Shown here piece by piece: positions 1 to 11,879 of a stretch of 64,000 nucleotides of DNA. Position 1 is the first letter of the stretch, and each line of letters starts with the position of its first letter. Source of the DNA: Diacronema lutheri (lineage: Eukaryota; Haptophyta; Pavlovophyceae; Pavlovales; Pavlovaceae); contig JAGTXO010000015.1 in assembly GCA_019448385.1 (NCBI GenBank), positions 682,001 to 746,000 of the forward strand, given 5' to 3'. A program made the translations under genes and the position numbers. The notes beneath the pieces were generated by a model that ran no database searches, was not told the DNA's origin, and saw only the letters and a list, made by a program, of their open reading frames with translations.

Positions 1-307
1 CCTTTGCGCCGCTGCGCCCCGCGTGCACAGCAGCAGTTGGCCGCGCTCGTCGCCCAGCTCCTGCTCGACGGCGGCCTCGAGCGCGTCGTCCGTCAAATCG
101 CCGTGCTCCGTCGAGGCGAGCGCGCGCGCAGCCGCGAGCGCCAGCTCGCCTGCGCCCGCGCGCCGCCGGCGGCGCGCACCGGCGGGCGCGTGCGGCGCCG
201 ACGCGTGTGACGACGCCGCCGCGTCCGCGCGCGCACACGCGGCGCGCAACGCCTCACGCGCCGAGGCGGCCGCGCGCGCCCTGGGCGCGAGCTTCAAGAA
301 CGTGCGC

Positions 308-379
<72 letters not shown>

Positions 380-3300
380 TCGCCCGCGTCGCCGGCCGGC
401 GGCGGCGGTGGCGGCGGTGACGGCGCGGCCACGGCGGCGGCAGCAGCGGCGGCGGCGGCGGTGGCGGCGGCGGCGGCGCCCAGCGCGGGCGGCGGCGGCG
501 TGGCGGCGGCGGTGGCGGCGGCGGTGACGCCAGCGGCGGCCTTGGCGACGCGCGTCTGCGGCGGCGCTTCGGCGCGATCGGGGCTGCCCCCGCCACGCAC
601 CGCGCTCGTGCCCGCGCAGACGCCGCCCGGCGCACGATCGCTGGCCGCGCCGGTCAGCGCGACGCGGAGGCGCTCGCCGACAGCGTACATGTCCGCCACG
701 CTGAACGTGCGCGGCGCGGACGAGCAGCCCGCCGCGGCGAGCGCGTCGTTGAGCGCGCCCACTATCGCGAGGCCGCACGTCGCGCCACGCTGCGCCGCCT
801 CGTCGAGCAGCCGCGCGCGGCGCACGCGCGAAATGTCGAGACCCGCCGCGTGCAGCGTGGCAGTTATCGCCGTGGCGAGCACGAGCGCCCGCCTGCAGGG
901 CGACGCGAGCGTGTCGACGAGCACCGCGTCGTAGCGACGCTCGCCCGCGCGCGCGACGCGCACAAGGCGCAACGCGGTGAAATGGCCGGAGGCGAGCTGC
1001 GCGCCGTCGTCACCGCCCGCGCCGCCGCGCTCGTCCGACGGGCTCCACACGCCGATGACAGCCTGCGTCGTCGCCTCGCTGCGCAGGCGGTGCAGCAGCG
1101 CGGCGCGCTCGGCGCCGTCCTGGAACACCGCGGGTTGCGCGGCGAGCGGCACGTGGCAGACATGCCCGCCGCCGGCCTGCCCGTGCACGCGCAGCACGAC
1201 CTCGCAGCACGCGTCGACGGTTGAGGCGAGCATGTCGCCGCTGGCGATGCGCTCCACCTCTGCCTGCGGGAGGCCGGCGCTCGCGGCGGCGGAGGCCAGC
1301 CGGCGCGCAGCCGCGTCGCCCGCCCACGCAAGCAGCGCCGAGTTGGCGGGTTGGAGGGGAAGCTCAAGGGCGGCTGGTTCGGTGGCGGTAGCCTCGTTGG
1401 CAACGGGCACGTTGGCGGTGCGCACGTTGGCGGCGGGCGCGGCGGCGATGGCTGGTGGGGCGGAGGACACGCCCGCGGCGGCAGGCGCGGACGCGACAGC
1501 GGCAGCGGCTAGCGGGGCGGGGAAAACGCCGTCGGTGGCTGGCGCGGAGGCGAGTGCAGGAGCAACTAGTGGGGCGGGAAAATCGGCGGCAGGCGCGAAG
1601 GCGGATGCAGCAGCGGCTAGCGCGGCGGGGAAAACACCGTCGGCGGCAGGCGCGAAGGCGGATGCAGGAGCGCCCAGTGGGGCGCAGAAAACACCGTCGG
1701 CGGCAGGCGCGAAGGCGACAGCAGCAGCGGCCAGCGGAGCGGAGGCGCAGGGCCACGCGCGCGCCAGCCGTGCAAGCCCAAGCCGCGCGCGAGCGACGCA
1801 CGCGCCGATGGCCGAGGCGGCGGCGCAGGCCACGACGTGGCCTGGCACCGGTGTGGCCAGCCGCTCGCGGGTGTGCACGTCGAGCCGCGCCCCACGCCAA
1901 GAGCGGCGGCGCGCTGAACGGAGGCGCACGACCCCGATCGATCCGCCCGCGCACGCGCGCGCCGGCTCAGTGTGGCCAACGCGCGCCGCTATGCAAGGCG
2001 CGCGCGCGATAACGGCGACTGTCGGCCGTGGCGTGCGCGTGGCGGCGCCGCGGCGACGGGCGCGGCACACGAGCCGCTCGGGCGCGCCGCCGCCGCGCGG
2101 CACGATGTCGAGCAGCACGGTCACGCCGCGCGCGCGCGCGACCGCCGTGCACGCGAGCCGCACGGGCAGCGGCGGCCCGTCCGGGCGCGCGAGCGCCGCC
2201 ACCTCGGCGTCGGTGAGGCTGTGCAGCTCGCGGCGCGCGCGCGCGAACGCGGCGATGTCCGCGCGCAGCTCCGCGTCCGTGCCGAGCGCGGCACGCGCGT
2301 GCACGGGGAGCGACGCGCGCAGCGCGTGGAGCACGCCGCCGCGCGCGCCGCGCGGCGCCGGCGCGCGCTCGCGCTCAGCGCGCGCGGCGCGCGTGAGCTC
2401 GCGCACCGCGCGCGCGAGATTGCGCCGCGCGGCCGCGACGGGAGGGCTAGGTGCGCGCGCGCGCCGGTTGTAGCGCGGCCGCGCCGAGTCGAGGGGCGGC
2501 GGACGCGGTGCGTACGCCGCGGCGCGGCCCGCGCGCCAAAAGGCCGGCGGCGGGCGCAGATCCGTCGCGTCGACCGCGGCCGCGAGCGCGCCGAGCGCGG
2601 CGTCGCTGTCGCCCGCCGCGTCGGCCGCGTCGACGAGCACGAAGAGCGCGCCGAGCGCGCGCGATGCGGCCGCCTGCGCGGCGGTGGGGCGGGCGCAGGC
2701 AGCGACGCATGCGGCCGCCATGCCGCGCGCCGCGGCGAACGCCGGTGACGTGACGGCCGCGCCGATGGCAACGGCGGCGGCGGCGACGGTCGAGGCGGCA
2801 GCGCCGGCGATGGAGGTGGCAGCGGCGGCGGCGCTTGCCATCGCGCGGCGCGCGAGACGCGAGGCGCCACCGACCGCCGCCGCCGCAGCGCGCGCTGCGC
2901 GCGCGCCGGTGGCGCGCATCGTCGCCGCGCCAGGCGCCGCCGCGCCGACGCCGCCGGCGCCCGCGCCGTCGCCGCTCTCGGCCGTGCAGGGCTCCGATGG
3001 CGAACCCGGCGTGCGCTGGCGCGTGATGCGCGCGCCGAGGCGCGCGCTCCGCGCCGCGCGGCCGGCGACGTCGAGGAAGCGCCGTGCGCGCGCCGCGCGC
3101 AGGCCACGCGCGCGCGGCGGCGCACCGACAGGCGCCGAGCGCCGCGGCGCGCACGCCGGCGCGTCGCTGTCGGGTTGCGCAGCGCGCGCGCGGGAACTCG
3201 GCGCGGCGTGTGCGGGCGGCGGGCGCGCGCCCGCGCGGCGCAGAGGCGCGAGGCGCCGGCCGCAGACGAGGCGTGTGCGCGGCCAGGACGGCGAGGGCCG

Positions 3301-4656
3301 CAGGGCGCCGTCGACGTCGCGCATCGGCGGGCCGCGAGCCCGCCGCGCAGCCGTGCGGCGCGCGCGAGGCGCTCGGCGGCGCGCGCGCCGCACGGCGCGC
3401 GCGGCGGCGCGCACGCCAGCGACGGCTGCGGCCACGCCGCGCGCCAACACGGCCGCGGCGTGCGCCATCGCACCGAGCACGGCGCGTGGCGCGCCGAGCA
3501 AGCGCAGCAAGCGCGACGCCGTCGCGCGCGCCGGGGCACCGTGTGCAGGGGCCTCGCCAGCGCCAGCACCGACGCCGCCATCGCCGCAGCCGCAGGTGGC
3601 GTCGCCGCCGCCGCAGGCGTCGCGACGGACGCCGCCGCCGCCGAAACAATCGCCGCACACGTCGCCGCCGACGTTGCCACCCCAGCCGCCGTTGCGTGCG
3701 CAGGTGGCTGCGGCGCGTGCGTGCGGGAGGCGTGCCGTGCGGCGCGCATCACACGGGCTGCGCGACGCGAGCGACGCCGCCGGGGTCCCCGCTGCGCCAG
3801 GCGCGCCGTGCGCGCCAGCCTCGCCGGCCTCGCCGGCGCGCGGTCGCGCGCTCGCCTCGACGTGGCCGCCTCCGCCGCCATCGCCGCCGTCGAACCGGGC
3901 GGCGGAGGGCTGGCGCTCGAACCGCTCGTCGGCGTCGGCCGCCACCGCCGCCTCGCGCTCCGCCGCCGCGGCGGCCGCACGGCGCGCGTGGCGGAGCGCG
4001 CGGCCGCCGTCCGCTGCGCGGCGTGGCGGCGCGGGCGCCGCCTTCGGCGCGCGCGGCCCCTCGGCGCGCTCGCGGAGCACGGCGAGCGGCGTGCCCGTGG
4101 CGACGCTCGTGCAGACGCGCCGCAAGGCGGTGCTTACGCACGCGTGGACGACGCGCGCCGTCCGCTTGTCGGCGGCGCGCGCGGCGCGGCGCGCGGCCTT
4201 GGCGGCGGCCTTTTTGGCGCGCCTCTGCTCCGCCTGCTCCGACAGCGCGCGCGCCTGGCGCTCGGCTGCGAGCGCGTCCTCGGGCGAAACGGTCGGCCTC
4301 GGCGGCCGCGCGCGCGCGCTGCGACGCTGCGCGCTGCGGCGGTCGGACGGCGGCTGCCGCGGCGGCGAGGACGGCGAGCGCGAGCTCGGCGTGGGCGACC
4401 AATCGCCGCTGACGGTTGCGAGCGGCGCAAACGGGTTGTCGTCCCCGCGCCCCGCGGCGTGCGACAGTGCACGCGGCGTCGGGCGCCGGCCGACCGCTGG
4501 CGGGCCCCACTCGGACGGCGGCTCCGAGGGCGAGCGCGCCGTCGGCGCCGCGCGTTGCGCGGCCGGCGGCGCCTCCCGGTCCAGCGCCGCCTGCTCTCTC
4601 GCCGCGGCCTGCTCGTCACCCTCCGGCACGCCACGCGGCGCGAGCACCGCGGTGGC
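1..4656 (-). CDS. Downstream block of a giant gene with a second Ulp1/C48-like peptidase domain (open at left edge)
   Basis: One minus-strand frame stays open for 1552 codons from just after the TAG at 4657-4659 to the window edge. The first in-frame ATG lies about 395 codons in, so an independent start is unlikely. Order: charged Ala/Arg-rich coiled-coil-like part (about 4100-4350), Gly/Cys-rich part (3590-3720), hydrophobic Ala-rich segment (about 2770-2870), a folded-looking part with LLDIVPRGGG (about 2110), 19-residue repeats, then a C48-like domain (about 780-1290). That domain has His (GHFTAL, codon 982-984), Asp (VLVDTL, 913-915) and Gln-x4-Cys (QRGATCGL, Cys codon 775-777). The His-Asp and Asp-Cys spacings are 23 and 46 residues. 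A poly-Ala stretch and an acidic tail follow. In the C48 family this arrangement removes ubiquitin-like modifiers; activity here is inference. It could be host or mobile-element derived. Confidence 0.6.
306..379. repeat. GCG/GCC trinucleotide repeat encoding poly-alanine
   Basis: An almost uninterrupted run of about 24 GCG triplets on the plus strand. In the open minus-strand coding frame it reads as alanine. Further imperfect GCG/GCC runs follow up to about 560. Such repeats change length easily. Confidence 0.85.
1481..1745. repeat. Tandem 57-bp coding repeat, five units
   Basis: Units start at 1481, 1538, 1589, 1646 and 1703. The period is 57 bp, with one shortened 51-bp unit. On the minus strand each unit encodes about 19 residues around the core SAFAPAADGVFPAPLAAAA. 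All length changes are multiples of three, so the coding frame of the minus-strand gene is kept. Confidence 0.75.
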
Positions 4657-7600
4657 CTAGCGCGTCGCGTTGAGCAACGCCGCCTCCATCTGCCGCACGC
4701 TGGCCTTGGCGCACGCCACACCCTGTCTCGCCCGGCGCAGCGCCTCGTGCGCGCGGCGCACATCCGCGTCGGCATCTTCGCGCATGCCAAAGTGCGCCTG
4801 TTGCAGCCGCAGGTCCGCAGGGCGCCCCTGCGCGCGAGGGGCACGGGCGCGGCGGCGCGCGGGTGACGGAGCTGGCGCGCCGCTCTGCGCTGCGCGCACG
4901 CCAATCGACGGGCGCGCGCGCGGCGGGGCGCGCGCGCGCGCGCGCGCGCGCGCTGCCTACCCAGCCGCCGGCCGGCTCGCGCGAGCGCGCCAGCTGCTCC
5001 GCCGCCTCGGCGTCGAGGACGCGCTGCTGCGCCTCCTCCTCGCCCAGTGCAGCGAGGTGCAGCCGGCGGGCTGCCTTGCGGCAGTTGCCCTCCGCCTTGC
5101 CCACGGCCTTGCGCGCCGCGTCGACGGGGTCGTCGTTGGCTCTGGCGCGCCTGCGCTTGCCCTTGTCGGCGGGCGGCGGCTCGGCGCGCTGCGGCGTGCC
5201 GAGCGCGTCGTCGGCTCCGCGCGCGGCCGCCCGCGGGCGGCGGGCCCCAAAGAGCGCACCGGTCGCCGTGCGCGCCGCGCAAGCAACGACCAGCGCTGAC
5301 ACGCCGGCGAAGACCGCACCGCCCAGCGCCACGGTTGCCACGAAGCGCAGCGTCCCGTGCGCAAGCCGCGCTGCCTCCGCCGCCGCTTTGGCGGCCTCGC
5401 GCGCGCGCGCATCGGCGGCCCTCATCTCGTGCAGCAGCCCGGCCGCGCCGCTCGCGCCGTCGCGGCCGCGCGCGAGCTCGCACAGCACCGCCGCCGCGCG
5501 CCGCGTGGGCTCGCGCGCGAGCAGCTGCGCGCCGCCGTCGGGGCGCAGCTTCTCAACGAACTCGACAAACGTCGCGTCGCGCCAGAGGGACATGCGGAAG
5601 GCCCTGTGCACCGCCCCCTCTTGCTCGCGCATCCGCCGTGCCGCCCGCCTGCCGTCGCGCGCGTGCGCGTGCGCGGCCGCGTCGACTCCCGCGACGCCGC
5701 GCTGCGCGTCGCGCGCGGCCGACGACGGCGCCGCCGCGCTGCCCGCCAAGGGCGCCGCAGCGGCGACGCGCGCGTGCGGAGCGACGGGATCGCCGGCGGC
5801 CGGCGGCTCGGCGCGCTGCGGCGTGCCGTTTGCTCCGCGCGCGGCCGTCCCGGGGGAGATGGCCGCGATGGCGCCGCCAGCCGCGCCGCGCGCCAGCCAC
5901 GCGCATAGGCTGCCGACGAGCTCGCCGAGACCCCCGACGGTCGCCGCGGCGGCGAGTGCGCCGGGCTTGCCGGCCGACAGCGGCTCGCGAGCGTCGTCGT
6001 CGCAGCCGCCGGCACCCGTCTTGGCGAGTGCGTCGCGCTCGCCCTCGACGCCCGCCACGACCGCCGCCCCTCCGTCGTCCGCCGCGCCGGCCGCGCGCGC
6101 GGCCGGGCGCAGAGGAGGCGTGCCGGTGCAGCCGTCGCCGCTCGTCTTCGTCGTTTCCTCCACCTTGGTCGCTTCGTCGCCACCTGCGCCATCTCCGACG
6201 CCGGGGCCCTTGGTCACGCTTGCCGCCATGCGCGCCGTGCCCGCCGGCCAGCCCGCCGACTGCTCGAGCGCGGCGGCGAGCGGCGCGACGCGCGCCGACT
6301 CGGGCGCGCTCTCGTCATCGGGCTCGAGCGCGTTGTGCAGGCGCGCGAGCGCGCGCGCGACGGCCGCGGCGCCACTGCCGGGGGCGCGGCTCGCCGCGCG
6401 CACCGCGCGCCGCCAGGCCGGCACGAACATGAGCGCCGACACGAGCGCCGCGAGCGCGCGCGCCTCGCGCGCGTCGCTCGTGCCGAGGCGCGGCGGCACG
6501 CGCGCGGCGCCGCGCGGCGCGGTGCCTCGGAAGCGTGGGCTCAGCGTGTAGGCGAGGTGCTGCGGCACGCCGCGCGCCTCCGCGATCGCGCGTCCGTCCT
6601 CGACCTCGCGCCACGCCTTCGCGATCGCCGGCGTGGCGCGCGCGAGCCAGTCGGGGTCGGCGGGCAGGTGGATCACGACGAGAATCGGCGCCCAGTCCAG
6701 CCGCGGGTTCTTGTGACGGTCGGGCACGACCCACACGAGCAGCACCGTGCCCTCCGCGCCGCACGCCGCCTCGTAGATCCTGGGCTGCGAGCGCCAATCG
6801 GGCCTGACGCGCAGCGCCCGCGCGTGGTCGATGGCGGCGGCGCGGTCGCCATTGAAGTGAACCGTCGTCACCTCGCCGATGACGGACCGGCCGGACCGCC
6901 AGCAGAACACCGCGTCCGCCGACCCGCCGGCGATGGCCGCGAGCGATTCGGGCGCGGCGAGCCGCGGCAAGCCCTCGAAGGCGGCAAAGTCCTCGTGCGC
7001 ATTGTACACGCCGCCCCAGCCGTCGTGCGCGTACGCGCGCGCGGCCGCTCGTACCGCGCGCGGCTGGTTCTCCACGCCCGACGTCATGTGCCATGTCGTC
7101 CCCGCGAAGCCGCGCTCGCCCAGCTCGGCCCGCACGACGGTACCGTACCCCGCGCCCTGCGTCGGGGCGGCGAGGTGGTGCATGCCCGCGCCGGTCACGC
7201 CCTCCGTGCGCTGCCGCGTGACGATCGTGCCCGTCGCGTGCGCGAAAAGCGTGTCGACCACGGCGGGCGCGCGCCCGCTGTTCGCCCGCAGCCGCGCCCT
7301 ACCCGCTTTTAGCTGCTCGGGGTCCTTGGCGTCGTACACGCGCGCGTCCGCGTCGCCCTCATCAGGCGCAGTGTAGACGCAGCGGCGTTCGAGCGGCGCC
7401 GAGCCACCGCCGTCCGCCGCCGCCGGCGAGGTTGGCGCCGCGCCCGCCGCCACCGCGCTCGTCGCCGCCGTGCCCGTCACCACCGCCGCAGCCGCCGCGC
7501 CCGCGAGGTCGTCGTCCCCGTCCTCCGCGCCCTCCCCGTCGTCAGCGGTGGTGGCGTCGCCATCGTCCCCGTCGCCCTCGCCCCCGCAGAGGCTGCTGAA

Positions 7601-8638
7601 TGGTCGGGGCCCCCACGCCGAGGCGGCGCGCCGCTGCGGCGCACGCGGCGGTGGCGCTCGCGACGGCGGCCTTGGCGCCGCCGCGCCGCGCGGCCTGGCC
7701 GCCGTCGACAGCGCGCGGCCTGCAGCGCCCGTGAGCGCGTCGAGCGCGGCCGTGCGTGCGATGCGGTCGTCGGGCGCGCGCAGCGCCGCCTCGACGGCCT
7801 GCAGCAGCCCGTCGGGCGCGGATCCGCCGACACTGGCATCGCACGCCTCGGCGAGCCGCGCGGCCTCGGCGAGCCGCGCGGCCTCGCGGGTGAACGGGCC
7901 GAAGCGCCTGGCGCGGTCGCCGAGCAGAGCGCCGATGGCGGCGCGGAGCGTGCGCGCGCGGGTCTCCTCGTACGCGGCCGTCGTGAGGCGCGTGAGGCGC
8001 GCGTCCAAAGCCTTCTTGATCTCGACAAGGACATTCGCGCGGCGGGTGTAGAGCGTCGATGCGCTCGCCACGACCTCGGCCGCGACTGTTGCCGCGGCGA
8101 AGCAAGACTCGGCCCCACTCTGCGGGGGCGCCTTGAAGGCATCGATGGGCGGCGCTGTTCTGCCGATGCGCTGCGCAAGCTTCTCGATGAGCACGCCGGC
8201 CGCCGTGGCGTGCGCCGATTCGCCGTTGCCCAAGGTGCGCGAATCGGCGTGCAGGGCGAGCGCGGCGCCGGGCGGCGCGCCGCGCTGCGCGGGCGGCGCG
8301 AGGAGCAGGTACGCCGCCGTCCAGTGCGCGAGGCCGCTGGACGCGTGGAGGCAGAGCGGTAGCACGACCACGAGCACATCCCCAAGCCGGTCCGCATCCG
8401 CGCATGCTTTGCGCAGGTTGCGCAGCGCCACCTTGAGCGCATGCTGCGAGCACCCCGTGTCGCCCAGCATAACCCCGCTCGGGCCGAGATCCTCGTGACG
8501 CAGCAGGGCGAGGAGGCAAGTGGATGGGACCACGTGGGGGTGGGGCTTTCCCCACGACAGAATGGTGCTAAGGGCCAGCGAGAAACTGTCCGAGCTGCCC
8601 AGCCCGCCGCGCAGAGCGTCCTTCACGGAGTCCTCCAT
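4657..8638 (-). CDS. Ulp1/C48-like cysteine peptidase, multidomain, with membrane segment
   Basis: Exon 1 is 8638-4961, the intron 4960-4828 (GTAGGC...GCAG) and exon 2 4827-4657, ending in TAG: 1282 residues. The N-terminal 190 residues carry a C48-like pattern: His105 (AHW), Asp132 (HADS), Gln173 (PPQS) and Cys179 (ESCF), with spacings of 27 and 47. A Pro/Ala/acidic linker follows, then an unassigned domain (about residues 470-720) with GEVTTVHFNGDRAAAIDHAR and a hydrophobic strand LLVWVVPD. A second low-complexity region comes next, then one strongly hydrophobic segment near residue 1110 (RFVATVALGGAVFAGVSALV) and a C-terminal coiled coil completed by exon 2. The phrase GTPQRAEPP occurs twice. 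The reading frame continues past the TAG into the block at 1-4656. The peptidase call rests on the catalytic pattern only. Confidence 0.6.
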
Positions 8639-10548
8639 CTGCAGACTGTGGGCACGTCAGTGTCCGGATGGCGGCCCGGATGATACTTGGGAGAATTTAC
8701 ATGATGCCCTGGAGAATGCCCCGCTCTCCCACAACCAGGACCCGCCAGCGCGCCGAGCCTACTCGTTTGCCCGCGCCGCCTCTCTTTGCGCGCCCGAGCG
8801 CGGCCTCCGAGCGCGGCCAACGTCCTCCGGGGGCGTGCATCGTGGCTGCCCTGAGGGGCTGCGACGCGGCGAAAGCTCGCTGCGCGGCCGCAACGTGAGC
8901 GCGCGCGCGCGGCCGCGCGCCGGCCTGCGCTGCTCTGCACGGCCGCGCGCCGGCCTGCGCAGCCTCGTCGCGCAGCGTGAGCGCGAGCGCGCGCGCGGTG
9001 AGCTCGGCGGATGGGTGCGCGGCGGCGTTGGCGGCGGGTGCGGCGGCAGGCTGGGCGGCGGGTTTGGACGGAGAGCGTCGGGGAAGAACGGGGCGCATCC
9101 TGGTTGGGAGTTGGACGGCGCCCACCACGCGCTGGCGGATCCTGGTTGCCACCACCACCACCCCCCCCCCCCCCCCCCCCGAAGACGAGGACCAGGGGCA
9201 TGGCCGACTCGCTGCGCCGCACAGCGCGCGGCGCGCGGCATGCTGCGCGACCTCAAGCACATCCAGCCGCGCTCCGCCCACGCAACGCGCGCAATGCCGC
9301 GTTGCACTGCAGGTGTGCACGTGCGGCTCTCACGCGCACTGTGCTGCACGAACGGCATCACGCCACCCAGCTGCGTCCGGACCACGCGCCGCGCGCAGGC
9401 GACCACACAGGGGCGCGCCGCGCCGCGCGTGCGCGCCCTCGCAACCGTTGCAGCACGCTCTGCCTTGCACTGCGCCGAGCCGCCGCGCGCTGTGCGCGTG
9501 CATGCAGGGCGCACGCGTGCGACGAAGCGCGCGCGCGGCGAGGCGCGCGGGCGGCTCGCTGCGCGGGCGGCAACGCGCCCAGCTGCGCCCAGGCCAGGCG
9601 CGCGCCCGCGACTGCCACCGGGACGCACTGCCCCCGCCGGGGTCGCCGCGCGCTCTGTGTGTGCGCTCGCGCGCTGCGAGCGCGGCGGAACGTTCGTGCA
9701 TGGCGCGAAGAGCGCGGCACCCGAAGACGTCTGCCCCGAGCCCGCGCCGGGTGGCAGCGAGCGGCGGCACCTCCTCGGCGAGCCCGCCCCGCGCCTTCCC
9801 CTCCACGTGGCGTTTTGAGGCAGACGGACACGCGCCCACACTGCGACTGGGCACCCTGCTCGAGGCAGACACGCACCCAACGCGCGCGCACCACGCGCCC
9901 GCGTCGGCGGGCCGGTGTGAACGAGCGAGAGCTCGGTGTCGCCAACGGGGGCACGGGCGCGAGTTCGGTCCGCCTCTCGACGGACGCAGGCGACGCTGCC
10001 GGGAACTTCCCCGACGCCTGCACATCCAGGGCTTCGAGGTACGGAGCTGGGCAACAGTGCCGCTCGTCACCGATGAGGCGGCCAAGCTCGCTATCCTTGC
10101 TGCCCTCAGCTCCACCAAACAGCCGGGCGACCCAACGGTTCGTGATCGCCTGGCCGCCAGGTGCGAACCGCGCCCATGCAGGCGCTTCACCCGCATTCTC
10201 CGCCCCGCTGCGGACGTCCGCCTGCCGGCCGCGAACACGGCCGGTGCGCGCTGCCGCCTGGCCCAACACGAAAACCCGCCCGCCCCCGAGGCCGCAGGTC
10301 CTACCTGCCCAAGCGCAGCCCAACGGCACGCAGACAGCCCGCCTTGGCAACCGACTCGTGCGCGAGCGCTCCGCCCTCCACAAGAGCCTGCCCCACGCCA
10401 CCGCCGACGCGGAGCCAGCGCAGCCGACGCCCCTCCGCGACGCTCGCGCCGCAAGGCGCCAGGGCCCCGGCGAGACGGCGTCAACCAAGCCCGCCGCTGG
10501 CACAGCGCCGGCACCCGGAGCCCACCCCAAGCCCCCGCGCACGCCTCG

Positions 10549-10579
<31 letters not shown>

Positions 10580-11056
10580 ATCGGCGGACCGATTGCGTTT
10601 TGGTGCGCCGGGCTCAAAGCGCCATCGCAGTGGCGGGCCCGCAGACGCAGACGCGGACATGCCCAACGCTGGGCACTGAGGCCGCAGGCCGGCCCTCCTG
10701 GACCTGGCGGGCAGCGGGCCACGCGAGCCTCGCACTGACCGTGGCGGTCGCTGCCACCGTGATAGCTGCGGGTGCGGCGGCCTTGGCCCCAACCCCATCA
10801 TCCGCCTTCATCCCCGCCCTGCTCGCGCTCGCGGCCTACGTCGGCAATCCCTGCACCGGGATCCGCCTCGCGAAGTCCACACAAGACTTATCCGTGCTGC
10901 ACGCCAGCCGCGCGCGCCGACGCGCGCCGCTCCCACACGCTCACCTCCGTTTCCGCGGGCGGCCCAACGCCCCCCCCCCCCCCCCCCCCGGCAGGCGGCC
11001 ATCGAGCCGCATTCGCACACCCGCCCGGGGCCTCCCGCCGCACCCGCAGCGGCTCG
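8639..11056. other. Intergenic, transposon-rich stretch without a gene I can support
   Basis: Long open frames exist on both strands but their composition is that of GC-rich shadow frames. A short plus-strand piece near 10030-10170 (EVRSWATVPLVTDEAAKLAI) reads like coding sequence and may be a relic of the LINE whose endonuclease start lies at 11057. Poly(C) runs lie at 9161-9180, 10549-10578 and 10970-10989. Confidence 0.5.
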
Positions 11057-11230
11057 GCGCCTTGAATCCTCCCGTCCCACGGGGTGAGGCCTCCAACCCG
11101 GGCCCAGCGCGCTTCCACTGCCTCACGCTCGCCAGCGCCAACCTCGGCGGCATGGTAGGCCCCGAGCGAAAAGCCGCACTTCTCGCCGTCCTCGTCAGGC
11201 GCAAGTACGATGTCGTGCTCCTACTGCCGA
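11057..11230 (+). mobile_element. Non-LTR retrotransposon (LINE) fragment, start of an APE-type endonuclease
   Basis: The translation contains GEASNPGP, a phrase often found just before the endonuclease of algal LINEs, then LTLASANLGGMVGPERKAAL and RRKYDVVLL. This matches the start of an APE endonuclease (strand, helix, DVVLLQE-type strand), but the glutamate that should follow is replaced by LLP and the frame is lost afterwards. No reverse transcriptase is seen nearby, so only a short relic remains. Confidence 0.6.
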
Positions 11231-11530
11231 CGCGGCTCTCGCGCGCGCGGACTACCGCGCCGGGCAGATCGCCGCAGACGCACGTGAGTGCACACGTGCG
11301 GACAAGGCGCACACGCTCGACGTCCAGCCAGCGCACGTGCACGTGCGCGCCACTGGTCACATTTAAGCGTCCGTGCTCGCCCACAGCGTCGCCATCCACA
11401 AGATGCGCGCTGGAGCCATCCAAGCAGGGCTCTGCCTGCTCGGCTTCCGCAAGGCAACTTGGGCCGCGGACAGCGGACAGCGGACGGCGTGCGCGTGCGA
11501 GGTGCGAAAGGAGGAAGGAGGTAGGGAGAG

Positions 11531-11531
11531 T

Positions 11532-11574
<43 letters not shown>

Positions 11575-11597
11575 AAGGGGGGGGGGGGGGGGGGGGG
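11531..11597. repeat. (GT)n microsatellite followed by poly(G)
   Basis: About 20 GT dinucleotides (11531-11572) are followed within a few bases by a run of about 20 G (11578-11597). Both lie just beyond the 3' end of the recognisable USP-like coding sequence on the other strand. Confidence 0.9.
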
Positions 11598-11879
11598 CAC
11601 AGCGGCCGCCGGAGACGAGGACGCACTCACCGCTGTTGGCGGCTGCGAGCGCGTCACGGAGACAACTTGGCGGGCCTCGCGCGCAGCTGGGCCGATCGCC
11701 GCCGTGGAGATGTCTGCAGCCGTCTCCGCGATGCCGATCGTCGCATCTGTTGGCACCGCTGCCATCTGCCGCACCCGCGGCCAGGCTGCCGGCAAGGTCG
11801 GCGCGTCGGGCTCCGAGCTCGGCCACGCAGGCGATGCGGCCGACGGCGGTGACGCTGAGCCCTGCGCCGGGTCCAACGG

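Noticed and set aside
977-2473. Long plus-strand open frame with AAGAKxDA repeats
   Set aside because: It is the antisense shadow of the minus-strand 19-residue repeats; its residues outside the repeat are Arg/Ala noise.
3600-3720. Cys/Gly-rich segment as a zinc finger
   Set aside because: Cys spacing is irregular and the segment is Gly-rich low complexity, so no zinc site can be claimed.
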